Source: Patagioenas fasciata (lineage: Eukaryota > Chordata > Aves > Columbiformes > Columbidae). From it: a stretch of 64,000 nt of DNA. How positions within the stretch are numbered: position 1 is the stretch's first letter; each line of letters opens with the position of its first letter. A program made the position numbers and the translations under genes. Positions 36,819-49,941 of the stretch are shown in pieces. The stretch is taken from NCBI RefSeq assembly GCF_037038585.1, contig NC_092520.1, positions 10,793,001 through 10,857,000 on the forward strand. Reading direction: 5' to 3'. The notes beneath the pieces were generated by a model. The model worked only from the letters and a program-made list of their open reading frames with translations. It did not search any database and was not told where the DNA came from.

Positions 36819-39083
36819 GGCACGGGCAACTAAGGAAATCCAAGCAGGCGAAAAGAACCAGGGGCCCAGGTGTGTATCCGCTGCCTACAGAAAGTCACAA
36901 AGCCCCACTTTTCTGTTCACGTCAGCTGGCAATCCCAGCGCCGCCTGGTGTCCGAATCCCAAGGGCACAGTAAGGAGTTGTTCCAAGTAGCTGTAGACAC
37001 GGAGACAGTGGCACTTCTTAAAAAGTTACCGGGGGTAATTGAGGGAAGTGAAAGACAACCAAGCAATCAAAAAGCAGTGTGATTTTCCTTCACGCCAGGG
37101 TTTTTAGCAAGGGACACTGAGGGATGCTGCTGCTGCTGCTGCTGCTGCTTGGGTTTTAGAAAGGACATCACAGCCCCCCAGGGGCTCCCTGTCGAGCCCC
37201 ACTGCCCGCTGAGGGGCACTGCACATCCCTGAGAACCGGCTGTGCCCCGGGAAGGGCATGTGTTGAGAAGGGGCCAAAGCAAAGCTGGAGTCGGTGACTC
37301 CTGTTTCGTTGGACTTCCCAAAAACCAGGCAACTCCGTCGTGACTCTTCTTGTCTTCATTGTTTCATCAGTTCTTTCTGACTCTGTCCTTGTAGCTTCTT
37401 GGATTTCCTGGATGAGCTCTGACACCCGGGCTTCCAGGAGCACGATGCAGCCCCAGCACCACCTCGGCGCAGGCGAGGAGAGAGGCAGCGCGCCCTCCTG
37501 CTCTGGCCGGCACATTCCACTCGTGCAGCGCTAAGCCAGAGCAGCCCCACGGGGCCCCCAGACCCATCCCAGCCCTCGCAGGAGGCCTTGCTGGCTCACC
37601 CATCAGCTCCGTGAGCAGATGCCCACCAGCTGGAACATCTCTCCAAGGTGGAGAGCTGGCCTGTGGACTTCAGGACATGTGGAGTGCGTGACACACGGTG
37701 GTGCCTGGCATCTGGGAGGGCCATGAAGACATGCTGGCCGGTGTCTTCCATTCTGTAAAACCCTCCAAGTTTTAATTCCAGCTACCCATTCTTGGCAGAC
37801 CCATGCGGAACTGACTTGCTCCATTCAAGAAGGGAGCACCCATTGCTCCTCTTTGCTCAGGGCAAGTGCATGTATGCAGGACACCTGAAGAACTCATTTG
37901 GGGACAGAAGGTAACACGTCAGCCGGCTGCACCTGCTTGAGTCCAAACCCCACTGTGCTGTCCCTACCAAGAGCAGAAACTACATTCAAAAGGCTCCTGT
38001 CACTGCACTTTCACTGATACCCACTTGCACATGCTGCAAAAGGCACGTACTGAGCTGCGAGGATTTCCTATAAGTATGGAGGCGGTCAAATGGACATTGG
38101 ACATAATTTTCTCCAGGTTGGAGAAGACTGGTAGCAAAAACTGAAATTATTTCCATACCTGATCGACATACGAGCATATGGATGGGTCATATGTCGCTAT
38201 GGAAATGCTGGTCCTTTGTGCCCATCTCATTGACTTCGAAAGAACGTGTCTGTGGAGCTACATCCCACAGGCTAGCTGAGAGCTTTTCCAGGGTTGACTG
38301 GACAGGTATTCCGGAATGACGACACATCCATGTGTGTTCACTCTATTGCGACATTGCTCCTCGGCCTGGCGGTGCTCAAGAGAAACCTGCTTTGAGCCCT
38401 GCAAAACCAAAAAAACCCAGGAAAACTCATGAAAGCGGAAGTTCTGAAGAGCCTCCAATCTCAGCTTGTACAGTTTTTCATGGAAGCACAAGCAAAAAGG
38501 AGGCAGTGAATGGTCTGTGATGCAGTTCACATACATATGAAAATTATACAGGAAAGCTTTGTATTGCAATGGCCATTTGGGTGTATAAATATGTAATATA
38601 GAGGGACATGCTTTATTATAAAAGGAAAGTATGTAATCAAAAGGTTGGTCTTCATATTAAGCTGTGTTGTTTGAAATGATAGCACACAAAGTCCTGTCAT
38701 TTATTTGGTGGTTATTTGGTGCTTTTTAAATTTCTCCAGTGGGGACCTACTGCTGCACAGTGAATTAGCTGCAGTTGGGCATTTTGCTGTGGGCGCAGCC
38801 TGTTGCTTTCATGTTTTTTATTATACGGGACACTATCACTCCTTTTAATGTTCGATAATAGATTTTAAAATGTCTCTTCAGTTCAGAAGATGTCTTGTAT
38901 TATTTAGAAATATCATATATTAATCTAATTTTTTAAATAAAAAGTGTTTATGTGCAATTAACGAACATGAGCTACGTCTTTTTTTTTTTTCCAAATGTCA
39001 CAACATTTTAACTAAGTGCTTTACATTGTATGTCTTGAACCTGGCCAAATGGAGATGCTTACAAGAAGAAAGAGAAACATTTG
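36819..39083. other. Noncoding tail of unit 2
   Basis: Same content as in unit 1, including (GCT)8 at 37126-37149 and AATAAA at 38936-38941. One small marker: GAGTGCGTGAC near 37683 where unit 1 has GAGTGTGTGAC. Confidence 0.55.
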
Positions 39084-39285
39084 AAGAAAAGAAAAGAAAA
39101 GAAAAGAAAAGAAAAGAAAAGAAAAGAAAAGAAAAGAAAAGAAAAGAAAAGAAAAGAAAAGAAAAGAGAAGAGAAGAGAAGAGAAGAGAAGAGAAGAGAA
39201 GAGAAGAAAAGAAAAGAAAAGAAAAGAAAAGAAAAGAAAAGAAAAGAGAAAAGAAAAGAGAAAAGAAAAGGAAAGAAAGAAAAGG
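39084..39285 (+). repeat. (AAAAG)n purine block, unit 2
   Basis: About 200 bases, the shortest of the four complete blocks, with a short AGAAG run in its middle. It otherwise starts and ends with the same flanks as the others. Confidence 0.95.
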
Positions 39286-39871
39286 CCCTTAGCCCCAGTG
39301 TTTGCTCTTCACTGCACTAGCTACAAAGACCTGTCTGGAGAATGCTGCCACTAGGTCTCAGCCCCGAGGATGCAAGACACAAACCTCCTTGGCAGAAGAG
39401 GGAACTAAAACTCGGGTGGGATTCGGCTCACTCTAGCCTCCGTGTCCCTCTTTGGGCTCGGTGTCCACACAGTCATCACAGGGAGTGCCTATCAAGGGCT
39501 TGGTGCAGTAACCTACCCCTGGGCACCATTTGGGAATGATCCGAGACCCCACAGGTATGTCCTCTGGCCTCCAGCTGCGCCCTCAGAAGGGACAGACTGC
39601 CCATAGGTTGGTGTCACATCTGCTGGGCTCTGGGTGCTGGTTTGATTACGGCATCTTGAATGGCATTAAGATTCCCGTGTGCAGGAAACCCAACCGAGGC
39701 CTGAGCCAATGCACTCAGTGAAGTCTAGAGGTGTCCTTAAGATGTCTACTTCAGGACAGCAGGACTAACTTTTACTCTGCTACTAATAATGGGAACTTTA
39801 CTATTTTTAATAGGAAGAATTGCAGCATAGCTGAGTCAGGCAGAGAATGAAACGCTATGATCTCTAGCAGC

Positions 39872-40326
39872 AAGGTCAGGCTTTGCAGGAAGACTACAGA
39901 GCCACGGCTCACATGCTTAGGGAGAAATCACGAAAGACCAAGGCTCAACGAGACTTTATTCTTGGGCTTCCTGGTCCTTTGAGTTGGAAGACGAGGGCTG
40001 CAGGAGCAGCGACTTTCCATTTGCGGACACTGGAACTCTAAGGAAGCACTTGTATCAGCCGAACGTCCATCGCTCCATGGGGCCTGATGGGATCCATCCC
40101 AGAGTCGTGAAGGAGTTAGCAGCTGTCATGGCGGGAGCCCTTGCAATCATCTTGTAAAGGTCTGGGAATGCGGGTAGGTCCCTGCTGACTGGAAGCTCGC
40201 CAGTGTTCTTCCAGTTTATCAGAAGACCCAGGGAAGAACAGAACTCCTAGTCTAGCTTCAGTTTCTGGGAAAGTGACGGAGAAGGTCATCCTGGGTGCCA
40301 TTGAAAGCCATTTCAAGGACAATGCA
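39872..40326 (+). mobile_element. CR1 ORF2 fragment, unit 3
   Basis: Same fragment and same end point as in unit 1. At CCATCGC and CCATTTCAAGG it agrees with type A and not with unit 2. Confidence 0.8.
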
Positions 40327-41286
40327 ATGTCTCCAGCGTTCAGTCAATAGACATTGGGCTCAATGCAAACCACAGCTGTCCCTACTTCCTGATAGACTGT
40401 AACAAGGACAGGGCTTCGTCCCCCAGAAGCTGGGGGGGTCTCCCGGTGACTGGGAGCCCTCTGGCTGCTCAGCCCATGCGCTCGAGAGCTGCACGTATCA
40501 TGCGGTCGTGGCGCGGCCAGTGTCCGTGTGCCGACCGGATGCTCCGCATGGGCAAAGTATAACAACCTTCACGAGGGGTGCAGACGTTGCAACAGCCAGA
40601 GATCCTCACGGAGGTGGAGACTCTAATAACCCACGACAGGCGCTTTGCACGTGGGACTCTCCTCCCACCACCGGTCCGCAGGAGAAGAAGACAACAGTCA
40701 CGCGAGACCTTGCGTGATCCACAATGGCAGCTCTCTCTCTTTCTCTTTCCTTCTCTTAAAAAATGTTATATGAAAGTTTTGGTACTTTCCTGACATTTGG
40801 CCTCCATTGTGCCTTAATTCCAGCCTTAGTAATCACCTTTGATCGCCATCCTCCAGATCGTGATGTTTTAATTGCTGTCACAGACAGGTTTGCTTAGACT
40901 TGGAAGTGTCCAGAAAGTCTTCAACTTCTAAATCTTACTGTTGAGTGCAATCAGATTGGGTATCAGTCTGACGTTAAGCTCAGCCACCCCCACCCCTCAG
41001 TAATATAGTGAGGACAAGTTGGAACATGAGGGGGTTTAGTTCCTGCCAAGTTCATCCTTTTAACACGACAGCCTTTGTAGAGACCCTGTCCCTTGGGGAC
41101 GGTTACTTCTCTGAGAGGGAAAAGTCAAATGCGTCCCCTAAATACCCACAGAGAAGAAGTGGAACTAAGCAAGGTACCTCTCAAGGAGGGGAGCGGGGCA
41201 TTGAAGCTGACTAAAGGTGCCTCTCGAGAAGAGCACTCTTATAGTTTGAAAAGATAGAAAACGATTCCAAGATACTGCTTCATTCC

Positions 41287-42185
41287 TTGGAGGAGCAGAA
41301 CTCCAAGCTCTCACCACCGGGCTCGGACTGGGCTCAGAAAAACTGGTATAATGGACAATCACCTGTTGACCGAACTCCTGTCTTGCAGGCCAAGGCTCGG
41401 GCGATAAAAGGCAGAGGAAAATCTATGCCGTGTGCAGTGTTAGGTGCAGCCTTGAGAGCTGCGGCAGGAGAGAAGGAGCAACGATGCAAGACCGAAAGCC
41501 AGTCGATTGCATCTCTACAAGATCTAGCTACAATGTTGCAGCCGCGATTAGAAGAAGGAAGGGCAAACGCCCACTTGCTTAGGCAAGAGTTGTGTGAAAG
41601 ACTAATGCGAGCCGGGGATGACCAGTCGGAAAGGGGGCGTAAGAACCCATTAGAAAGGACAGGGAAGAAGACACTGTCCTATCCCCTGCCCAAGCTAGAA
41701 GATTTGCAGCGTCGTGCGGACAAGTTACCTGTCCTGCTACAGCCGTTGATTAGGGCCGAGTGCTCATATGAGGACTCGGGGACGAGGTACCCCAAATGAA
41801 AACAAAAGAGGTCCCATTTGACACCAGGAATTGGCTCAAATTAAAGAAAGAGTATGGTCAGACTCTCGAGGAGTCCAAGACTGAGTATGTCTGGAGTGTC
41901 TCTCTCATTGAAAGTGACCACATTTTATTGTCCAAAAAGGAAGCTGAAGGGTACTGGGGACCTGGTGTGTGTTTGACCGTGGGAAACGTGGGTATCACGG
42001 ATTTATGCTTTTTAGACACTCCCCGCTCCGACTCCGTGAAAACCTGGAGCTGCGCAGAGAGGTGCTCACTCAAGAAGGCAGCAGTGCAGCTGCTCGGGCT
42101 ATTGCAGCCGGCAAAGCCAACCTCCTCTCCAGTTTTCCAAGAGAGGGCCAACACCGCTTCTACCTGGACATTTGTAACACACTGA
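41287..42185 (+). pseudogene. Endogenous retroviral Gag-like remnant, unit 3
   Basis: Type B form, with TGA overlapping ATG at 41796. It shares Asp near the end (TWTFVTH in place of TWAFVTH) with unit 5 at the nucleotide level (CTGGACATTT). The two-part structure and missing rest of the virus are as in unit 1. Confidence 0.65.
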
Positions 42186-42540
42186 TGGACTTCAAGTCTG
42201 CAGCATTCAGTTGATAGACATTGGGCTCAGTGGAAACCCACAGCCTACAGTGCTGTGCCCAGCTCTGGGCTCCCCAGGACGAGAGAGACCTGGGCAAAGT
42301 GGGGAGACCCCCAGTGCCCCTCCCCCACCATGGCGGTTAGAATGCGATGCTGTGTTGACCCGGCGCTGGCCCGGCAACGGTTCTGTGCCAACACGGAGCG
42401 GCACGGGGCAGAGCCCAGCTCTTCCCCAGCAGCACTCCTCGGCACTTGGGCGCCCTTTGGGAGTCTCTCTGCTGCCTACTGGCAGGATTTGCAGGACAAG
42501 CGGTGTGTCCAGCGTGACAGTTCGACTGTCTTCCGTCGGG

Positions 42541-45324
42541 ATGGGCCAGGTCAACTGCTGCCGCGGCTCCGGGTAAGATCCCCCACATCACGGGGACACC
42601 CATGCACAGCCAGACCCCATAACAGCCGCTTTTCTCATACCCGACACCGTCTGCTCTGCTCTGCTCTGCAGGGACGACCCTGAGCCCGTGCAGCAGTGCG
42701 TGCCCGTCCCAGCGTCTCACCAGCCACTGCTCCGGCAGAGCCAGGCGAAGGTGAGCACCCCTTGGGAAGCAATCTGGGCCATCCACTTCTCTCACACGTG
42801 GCCAGGGCATGATCCACAATGCCAGGCGCCCTTTCTGCTGCAGGGCTGTTCAGTGAGCGCAGCACGTTTTTTGCAGGCTGGTGCAGAGCAGCAGCCACCA
42901 CCTCTTGCCTCCTCCTGCAGCGAAGCTGGAGTTGGCCACTCGGCTGGTGAGTTTGGGGAAGATGGGGGCAGGACGGCTCTTCTCTCGTCCTCTCCCAGAC
43001 AGACACTCACGCTGCACTGGGGCTGCTGCTGCCCTTCCCGCAGGGCACGTCCGTACCACGGCTCTGCAGCAGGAAAGACCTGAGCCCCCGCGGTCGCGCG
43101 CTCCCAAATTATGCTTTTCCCTGCACACGGTGGTGGGGGAAGAGCACTGAGATTGTCAAGGAGAGCTTGCCTGGCATTTCTTCTCCACAGCTCTTTGCTC
43201 TCTTTCTCCTTGGCACCAGGTGGGACCAGCAGGAGGAGGAGGTGGCTGCCCTGGCCCTTCGCACGGCGAGGGCCCTCGGATGCTGCAGAGGCTGCCGGGC
43301 CGTCAGGCTCTGGCCACACGGGGCTTCTGTTTGGCCGGCCCCTGGCAGCTCTCTGCAGCCAGAACGGCTCGCTGCCCCAGCCCATCCAGGTAAGCACCCC
43401 TAGGCAGGCCAACCACATCTCGCTGGCTCCTCTGGAGAGGTGGTGTTCCAGTCCAAGGTACCCCAGATGGGTCTTGGGGACAAAGCTGCCTCTTCCCCAC
43501 ATCACCCACCCCCAGCCAAACCCTTCTCCTGCCTCAAGGAGACCTGCAGACCCTTCCACTGTGACTCCTGCCCCTGAGGAGGTTGCCCTGTCCCAGGACG
43601 TGTCTCCAGCCCAGCAATGTCCTCCTCTGTCCCGCAGGACCTGCTGGCTCTCCTGCAGGAGCACGGACCGTCCACCGAGGGGATCTTCCGGCTGGCGCCT
43701 GGCGAGCGCGCCTCCCGGGAGCTGCGGGAGGCTTTGGACAGCGGCGCCCCGGTCCAGCTGGAAAGCCAGCCGGTGCACCTCCTGGCCGCCATCCTGAAGG
43801 TGAACCCTGCTGACACGGCTCCCGGCAGCTCCTGGCTCTGCCGGGGCTGACGGGCACCTGCCAGAGCAGGAGCCCAAAGCCAGGAGCTGCTGCTCAGCCC
43901 GAGCGCTGGGCTGGGGATGCTGCCTGTGCTCCCGGCGGCAGCGGGCACAGCCTGAGCCGCAGCCCTCGCCATTGCAGGAGTTCCTGCGCAAGATCCCCTC
44001 CAAGCTCCTGCAGGCAGAGCTGTACCAGGACTGGATGGGCGCCCTGCACACCACCAGCAGGGAGGAGAGGCTGGCGGGGCTGAAGGAGTAAGTGTGGCCA
44101 GCAGCCTGGCCGCTGCGCGGGCACTGCCAGAGCCCCAAAAGCATTTTTCTGCTGGGGGCAATGGCCGCAGACGTTGCGGGTGGCTACATAAGGGACTCTT
44201 GCCACAAGGGCAGGGAGGGAGGGAGGGAGGGAGGTGGCCGTATCTCGGCCAAGGCAGCCCCTCTGCTGTAAACCAGGCGTGGCCAGGGACCCTTCCCTCG
44301 GGTGGGCTTGGCTGGGATCAACCTGTGTTGACAAGCTCTCCTTGCTTGACCTTGTGTTCCTGTTCCCTCAGCGTGGCCAGCAAGTTGCCCGAGCCCAACC
44401 TGCTCCTCCTCAAGCAGCTGCTCACCCTGCTGCACACCATCAGCAGCAACGCCGGCACCAGCAGGATGACAGCGGCCAGCCTGGCCATCTGTGTGGGGCC
44501 GAACCTCCTCAGCCCACCGGAGGAGGACACGCTGCCGCTGGACGTCCTGGTGCAGGTGACCGGCAAGGTACGCCGTGTTGAACGGGCGGCTACAGCCCGC
44601 CGGGCCCAGCCCAGCTTTGCTGCTCAGAGCTTCCTGGCCGCCTCCTGCCTTCAGCAAACGCTGCTGGGGCAGCTGCTGGGAAGAGCAGCCCCACAGCTGC
44701 AGCTTCTGCGCTGAAGTGAGGGTCAGGAGTGGGAAGGGCTGTCTGACCCATTTTCAGCCACCAGGCTGGAAACCAATGGTTTGCTGCTGTGTGCAGGTGA
44801 CGCAGCTGCTGGAGTTCCTCATTGACCACCACGAGGAACTCTTTGAGGAGGAGGAGGCTGGGCTTCCCAGTGCATCCACCGAGGAGTTGCCAGCACCAGA
44901 GCCAGAAGCTCCTACCTCAGAGGTATGCCAGGGCCACAAACAGGGTGGGACTGCTGCCACAGGAACAAGCAAGGTCCTCCACCCAGCAGCCTGCAGCTCT
45001 GCAAAACGTCATAGCTGAGCTAGATATTGGACAAGTAGGTCCCTGCCACACCTTCACTTGTACATTGCCCTTGCAGGTGCCTCCAGTCACCCTGGAAAGT
45101 GAACACCTGAGTAGCACCTCTGAGGAGAGCAGGTAACATGAGCTGGCTTTGATTAAGAGCAGGACTGATTCAGGTTTATCATGGCATTACCTTTCTAACC
45201 ATACTCTCGCATGCAAAGGTTGCCAGGCTCTTCACGACTCCACAGGAAGAGAAGACCATCCTGTGAAGAGCCAAGTGATGGGCAACCTGAGAGGAAGAGG
45301 AGGAAGCTGGCAACGGAGCACTGA
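42541..45324 (+). CDS. RhoGAP-domain protein (TAGAP-like), copy 3
   Basis: Exons: 42541-42572, 42672-42750, 42877-42946, 43220-43389, 43638-43799, 43978-44087, 44372-44567, 44797-44922, 45077-45132, 45219-45324. The spacing is identical to copy 2 (constant offset 8506). The frame is intact. Residue markers are Val in exon 2 and Pro at 43749-43751, with Gly (LAGLK) as in copies 1, 4 and 5. No disabling change seen. Confidence 0.82.
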
Positions 45325-47587
45325 GGCACGGGCAACTAAGGAAATCCAAGCAGGCGAAAAGAACCAGGGGCCCAGGTGTGTATCCGCTGCCTACAGAAAG
45401 TCACAAAGCCCCACTTTTCTGTTCACGTCAGCTGGCAATCCCAGCGCCGCCTGGTGTCCGAATCCCAAGGGCACAGTAAGGAGTTGTTCCAAGTAGCTGT
45501 AGACACGGAGACAGTGGCACTTCTTAAAAAGTTACCGGGGGTAATTGAGGGAAGTGAAAGACAACCAAGCAATCAAAAAGCAGTGTGATTTTCCTTCACG
45601 CCAGGGTTTTTAGCAAGGGACACTGAGGGATGCTGCTGCTGCTGCTGCTGCTGCTTGGGTTTTAGAAAGGACATCACAGCCCCCCAGGGGCTCCCTGTCG
45701 AGCCCCACTGCCCGCTGAGGGGCACTGCACATCCCTGAGAACCGGCTGTGCCCCGGGAAGGGCATGTGTTGAGAAGGGGCCAAAGCAAAGCTGGAGTCGG
45801 TGACTCCTGTTTCGTTGGACTTCCCAAAAACCAGGCAACTCCGTCGTGACTCTTCTTGTCTTCATTGTTTCATCAGTTCTTTCTGACTCTGTCCTTGTAG
45901 CTTCTTGGATTTCCTGGATGAGCTCTGACACCCGGGCTTCCAGGAGCACGATGCAGCCCCAGCACCACCTCGGCGCAGGCGAGGAGAGAGGCAGCGCGCC
46001 CTCCTGCTCTGGCCGGCACATTCCACTCGTGCAGCGCTAAGCCAGAGCAGCCCCACGGGGCCCCCAGACCCATCCCAGCCCTCGCAGGAGGCCTTGCTGG
46101 CTCACCCATCAGCTCCGTGAGCAGATGCCCACCAGCTGGAACATCTCTCCAAGGTGGAGAGCTGGCCTGTGGACTTCAGGACATGTGGAGTGCGTGACAC
46201 ACGGTGGTGCCTGGCATCTGGGAGGGCCATGAAGACATGCTGGCCGGTGTCTTCCATTCTGTAAAACCCTCCAAGTTTTAATTCCAGCTACCCATTCTTG
46301 GCAGACCCATGCGGAACTGACTTGCTCCATTCAAGAAGGGAGCACCCATTGCTCCTCTTTGCTCAGGGCAAGTGCATGTATGCAGGACACCTGAAGAACT
46401 CATTTGGGGACAGAAGGTAACACGTCAGCCGGCTGCACCTGCTTGAGTCCAAACCCCACTGTGCTGTCCCTACCAAGAGCAGAAACTACATTCAAAAGGC
46501 TCCTGTCACTGCACTTTCACTGATACCCACTTGCACATGCTGCAAAAGGCACGTACTGAGCTGCGAGGATTTCCTATAAGTATGGAGGCGGTCAAATGGA
46601 CATTGGACATAATTTTCTCCAGGTTGGAGAAGACTGGTAGCAAAAACTGAAATTATTTCCATACCTGATCGACATACGAGCATATGGATGGGTCATATGT
46701 CGCTATGGAAATGCTGGTCCTTTGTGCCCATCTCATTGACTTCGAAAGAACGTGTCTGTGGAGCTACATCCCACAGGCTAGCTGAGAGCTTTTCCAGGGT
46801 TGACTGGACAGGTATTCCGGAATGACGACACATCCATGCGTGTTCACTCTATTGCGACATTGCTCCTCGGCCTGGCGGTGCTCAAGAGAAACCTGCTTTG
46901 AGCCCTGCAAAACCAAAAAAACCCAGGAAAACTCATGAAAGCGGAAGTTCTGAAGAGCCTCCAATCTCAGCTTGTACAGTTTTTCATGGAAGCACAAGCA
47001 AAAAGGAGGCAGTGAATGGTCTGTGATGCAGTTCACATACATATGAAAATTATACAGGAAAGCTTTGTATTGCAATGGCCATTTGGGTGTATAAATATGT
47101 AATATAGAGGGACATGCTTTATTATAAAAGGAAAGTATGTAATCAAAAGGTTGGTCTTCATATTAAGCTGTGTTGTTTGAAATGATAGCACACAAAGTCC
47201 TGTCATTTATTTGGTGGTTATTTGGTGCTTTTTAAATTTCTCCAGTGGGGACCTACTGCTGCACAGTGAATTAGCTGCAGTTGGGCATTTTGCTGTGGGC
47301 GCAGCCTGTTGCTTTCATGTTTTTTATTATACGGGACACTATCACTCCTTTTAATGTTCGATAATAGATTTTAAAATGTCTCTTCAGTTCAGAAGATGTC
47401 TTGTATTATTTAGAAATATCATATATTAATCTAATTTTTTAAATAAAAAGTGTTTATGTGCAATTAACGAACATGAGCTACGTCTTTTTTTTTTTCCCAA
47501 ATGTCACAACATTTTAACTAAGTGCTTTACATTGTATGTCTTGAACCTGGCCAAATGGAGATGCTTACAAGAAGAAAGAGAAACATT
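45325..47587. other. Noncoding tail of unit 3
   Basis: Same content as the unit 1 tail, with (GCT)8 at 45632-45655. The T run before the purine block is followed by CCC (TTTCCCAAATG) where the other units have CC. Confidence 0.55.
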
Positions 47588-47882
47588 TGAAGAAAAGAAA
47601 AGAAAAGAAAAGAAAAGAAAAGAAAAGAAAAGAAAAGAAAAGAAAAGAAAAGAAAAGAAAAGAAAAGAAAAGAAAAGAAAAGAAAAGAAAAGAGAAGAAA
47701 AGAGAAGAAAAGAGAAGAAAAGAGAAGAAAAGAGAAGAAAAGAGAAGAAAAGAGAAGAAAAGAGAAGAAAAGAGAAGAAAAGAGAAGAAAAGAGAAGAAA
47801 AGAGAAGAAAAGAAAAGAAAAGAAAAGAAAAGAAAAGAAAAGAAAAGAAAAGAAAAGAAAAGAAAAGAAAAGAAAAGAAAAG

Positions 47883-47913
<31 letters not shown>

Positions 47914-47941
47914 GAGAAAAGAAAAGGAAAGAAAGAAAAGG
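47588..47941 (+). repeat. (AAAAG)n purine block, unit 3
   Basis: About 350 bases. Its centre (about 47688-47810) is a regular decamer repeat AAAAGAGAAG, a higher-order pattern not present in the other blocks; both flanks are plain AAAAG. Confidence 0.95.
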
Positions 47942-48527
47942 CCCTTAGCCCCAGTGTTTGCTCTTCACTGCACTAGCTACAAAGACCTGTCTGGAGAATG
48001 CTGCCACTAGGTCTCAGCCCCGAGGATGCAAGACACAAACCTCCTTGGCAGAAGAGGGAACTAAAACTCGGGTGGGATTTGGCTCACTCTAGCCTCCGTG
48101 TCCCTCTTTGGGCTCGGTGTCCACACAGTCATCACAGGGAGTGCCTATCAAGGGCTTGGTGCAGTAGCCTACCCCTGGGCATCATTTGGGAATGATCCGA
48201 GATCCCACAGGTGTGTCCTCTGGCCTCCAGCTGCGCCCTCAGAAGGGACAGACTGCCCATAGGTTGGTGTCACATCTGCTGGGCTCTGGGTGCTGGTTTG
48301 ATTATGGCATCTTGAATGGCATTAAGATTCCCGTGTGCAGGAAACCCAACCGAGGCCTGAGCCAATGCACTCAGTGAAGTCTAGAGGTGTCCTTAAGATG
48401 TCTACTTCAGGACAGCAGGACTAACTTTTACTCTGCTACTAATAATGGGAACTTTACTATTTTTAATAGGAAGAATTGCAGCATAGCTGAGTCAGGCAGA
48501 GAATGAAACGCTATGATCTCTAGCAGC

Positions 48528-48982
48528 AAGGTCAGGCTTTGCAGGAAGACTACAGAGCCACGGCTCACATGCTTAGGGAGAAATCACGAAAGACCAAGGC
48601 TCAACGAGACTTTATTCTTGGGCTTCCTGGTCCTTTGAGTTGGAAGACGAGGGCTGCAGGAGCAGCGACTTTCCATTTGCGGACACTGGAACTCTAAGGA
48701 AGCACTTGTATCAGCCGAACGTCCATCGCTCCATGGGGCCTGATGGGATCCATCCCAGAGTCGTGAAGGAGTTAGCAGCTGTCATGGCGGGAGCCCTTGC
48801 AATCATCTTGTAAAGGTCTGGGAATGCGGGTAGGTCCCTGCTGACAGGAAGCTCGCCAGTGTTCTTCCAGTTTATCAGAAGACCCAGGGAAGAACAGAAC
48901 TCCTAGTCTAGCTTCAGTTTCTGGGAAAGTGACGGAGAAGCTCATCCTGGGTGCCATTGAAAGCCATTTCAAGGACAATGCA
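48528..48982 (+). mobile_element. CR1 ORF2 fragment, unit 4
   Basis: Near-identical to unit 1, sharing the type A words CTGACAGGAAGC and GAGAAGCTCATCC, which read CTGACTGG and GAGAAGGTCATCC in type B units. Confidence 0.8.
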
Positions 48983-49941
48983 ATGTCTCCAGCGTTCAGT
49001 CAAAAGACATTGGGCTCAATGCAAACCACAGCTGTCCCTACTTCCTGATAGACTGTAACAAGGACAGGGCTTCGTCCCCCAGAAGCAGGGGGGTCTCCCG
49101 GTGACTGGGAGCCCTCTGGCTGCTCAGCCCATGCGCTCGAGAGCTGCACGTATCATGCGGTCGTGGCGCGGACAGTGTCCGTGTGCCGACCGGATGCTCC
49201 GCATGGGCAAAGTATAACAACCTTCACGAGGGGTGCAGACGTTGCAACAGCCAGAGATCCTCACGGAGGTGGAGACTCTAATAACCCACGACAGGCGCTT
49301 TGCACGTGGGACTCTCCTCCCACCACCGGTCCGCAGGAGAAGAAGACAACAGTCACGCGAGACCTTGCGTGATCCACAATGGCAGCTCTCTCTCTTTCTC
49401 TTTCCTTCTCTTAAAAAATGTTATATGAAAGTTTTGGTACTTTCCTGACATTTGGCCTCCATTGTGCCTTAATTCCAGCCTTAGTAATCACCTTTGATCG
49501 CCATCCTCCAGATCGTGATGTTTTAATTGCTGTCACAGACAGGTTTGCTTAGACTTGGAAGTGTCCAGAAAGTCTTCAACTTCTAAATCTTACTGTTGAG
49601 TGCAATCAGATTGGGTATCAGTCTGACGTTAAGCTCAGCCACCCCCACCCCTCAGTAATATAGTGAGGACAAGTTGCAACACGAGGGGGTTTAGTTCCTG
49701 CCAAGTTCATCCGTTTAACACGACAGCATTCGTAGAGACCCTGTCCCTTGGGGACGGTTACTTCTCTGAGAGGGAAAAGTCAAATGCTTCCCCTAAATAC
49801 CCACAGAGAAGAAGTGGAACTAAGCAAGGTACCTCTCAAGGAGGGGAGTGGGGCATTGAAGCTGACTAAAGGTGCCTCTCAAGAAGAGCACTCTCATAGT
49901 TTGAAAAGATAGAAAACGATTCCAAGATACTGCTTCATTCC

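Larger units (their letters stand above)
31048..39553 (+). repeat. Tandem unit 2 (type B)
   Basis: 8506 bp, the shortest unit; nearly all the length difference is a shorter AAAAG block. Its text is closest to unit 5 in the upstream half: both share GCTATTGAAAGCCATTTTAAG in the CR1 part, GGCACGGCC near 32006 and TCTGCACCATTC near 33694, where unit 3 differs. Confidence 0.93.
39554..48209 (+). repeat. Tandem unit 3 (type B)
   Basis: 8656 bp. It is type B at the CTCTG, pyrimidine-tract and Pro/Gln markers, but it differs from units 2 and 5 at several upstream sites (TGCCATTGAAAGCC, GGCGCGGCC, TCTGCAGCATTC, GGGCCATCC), where it agrees with type A. Confidence 0.93.
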
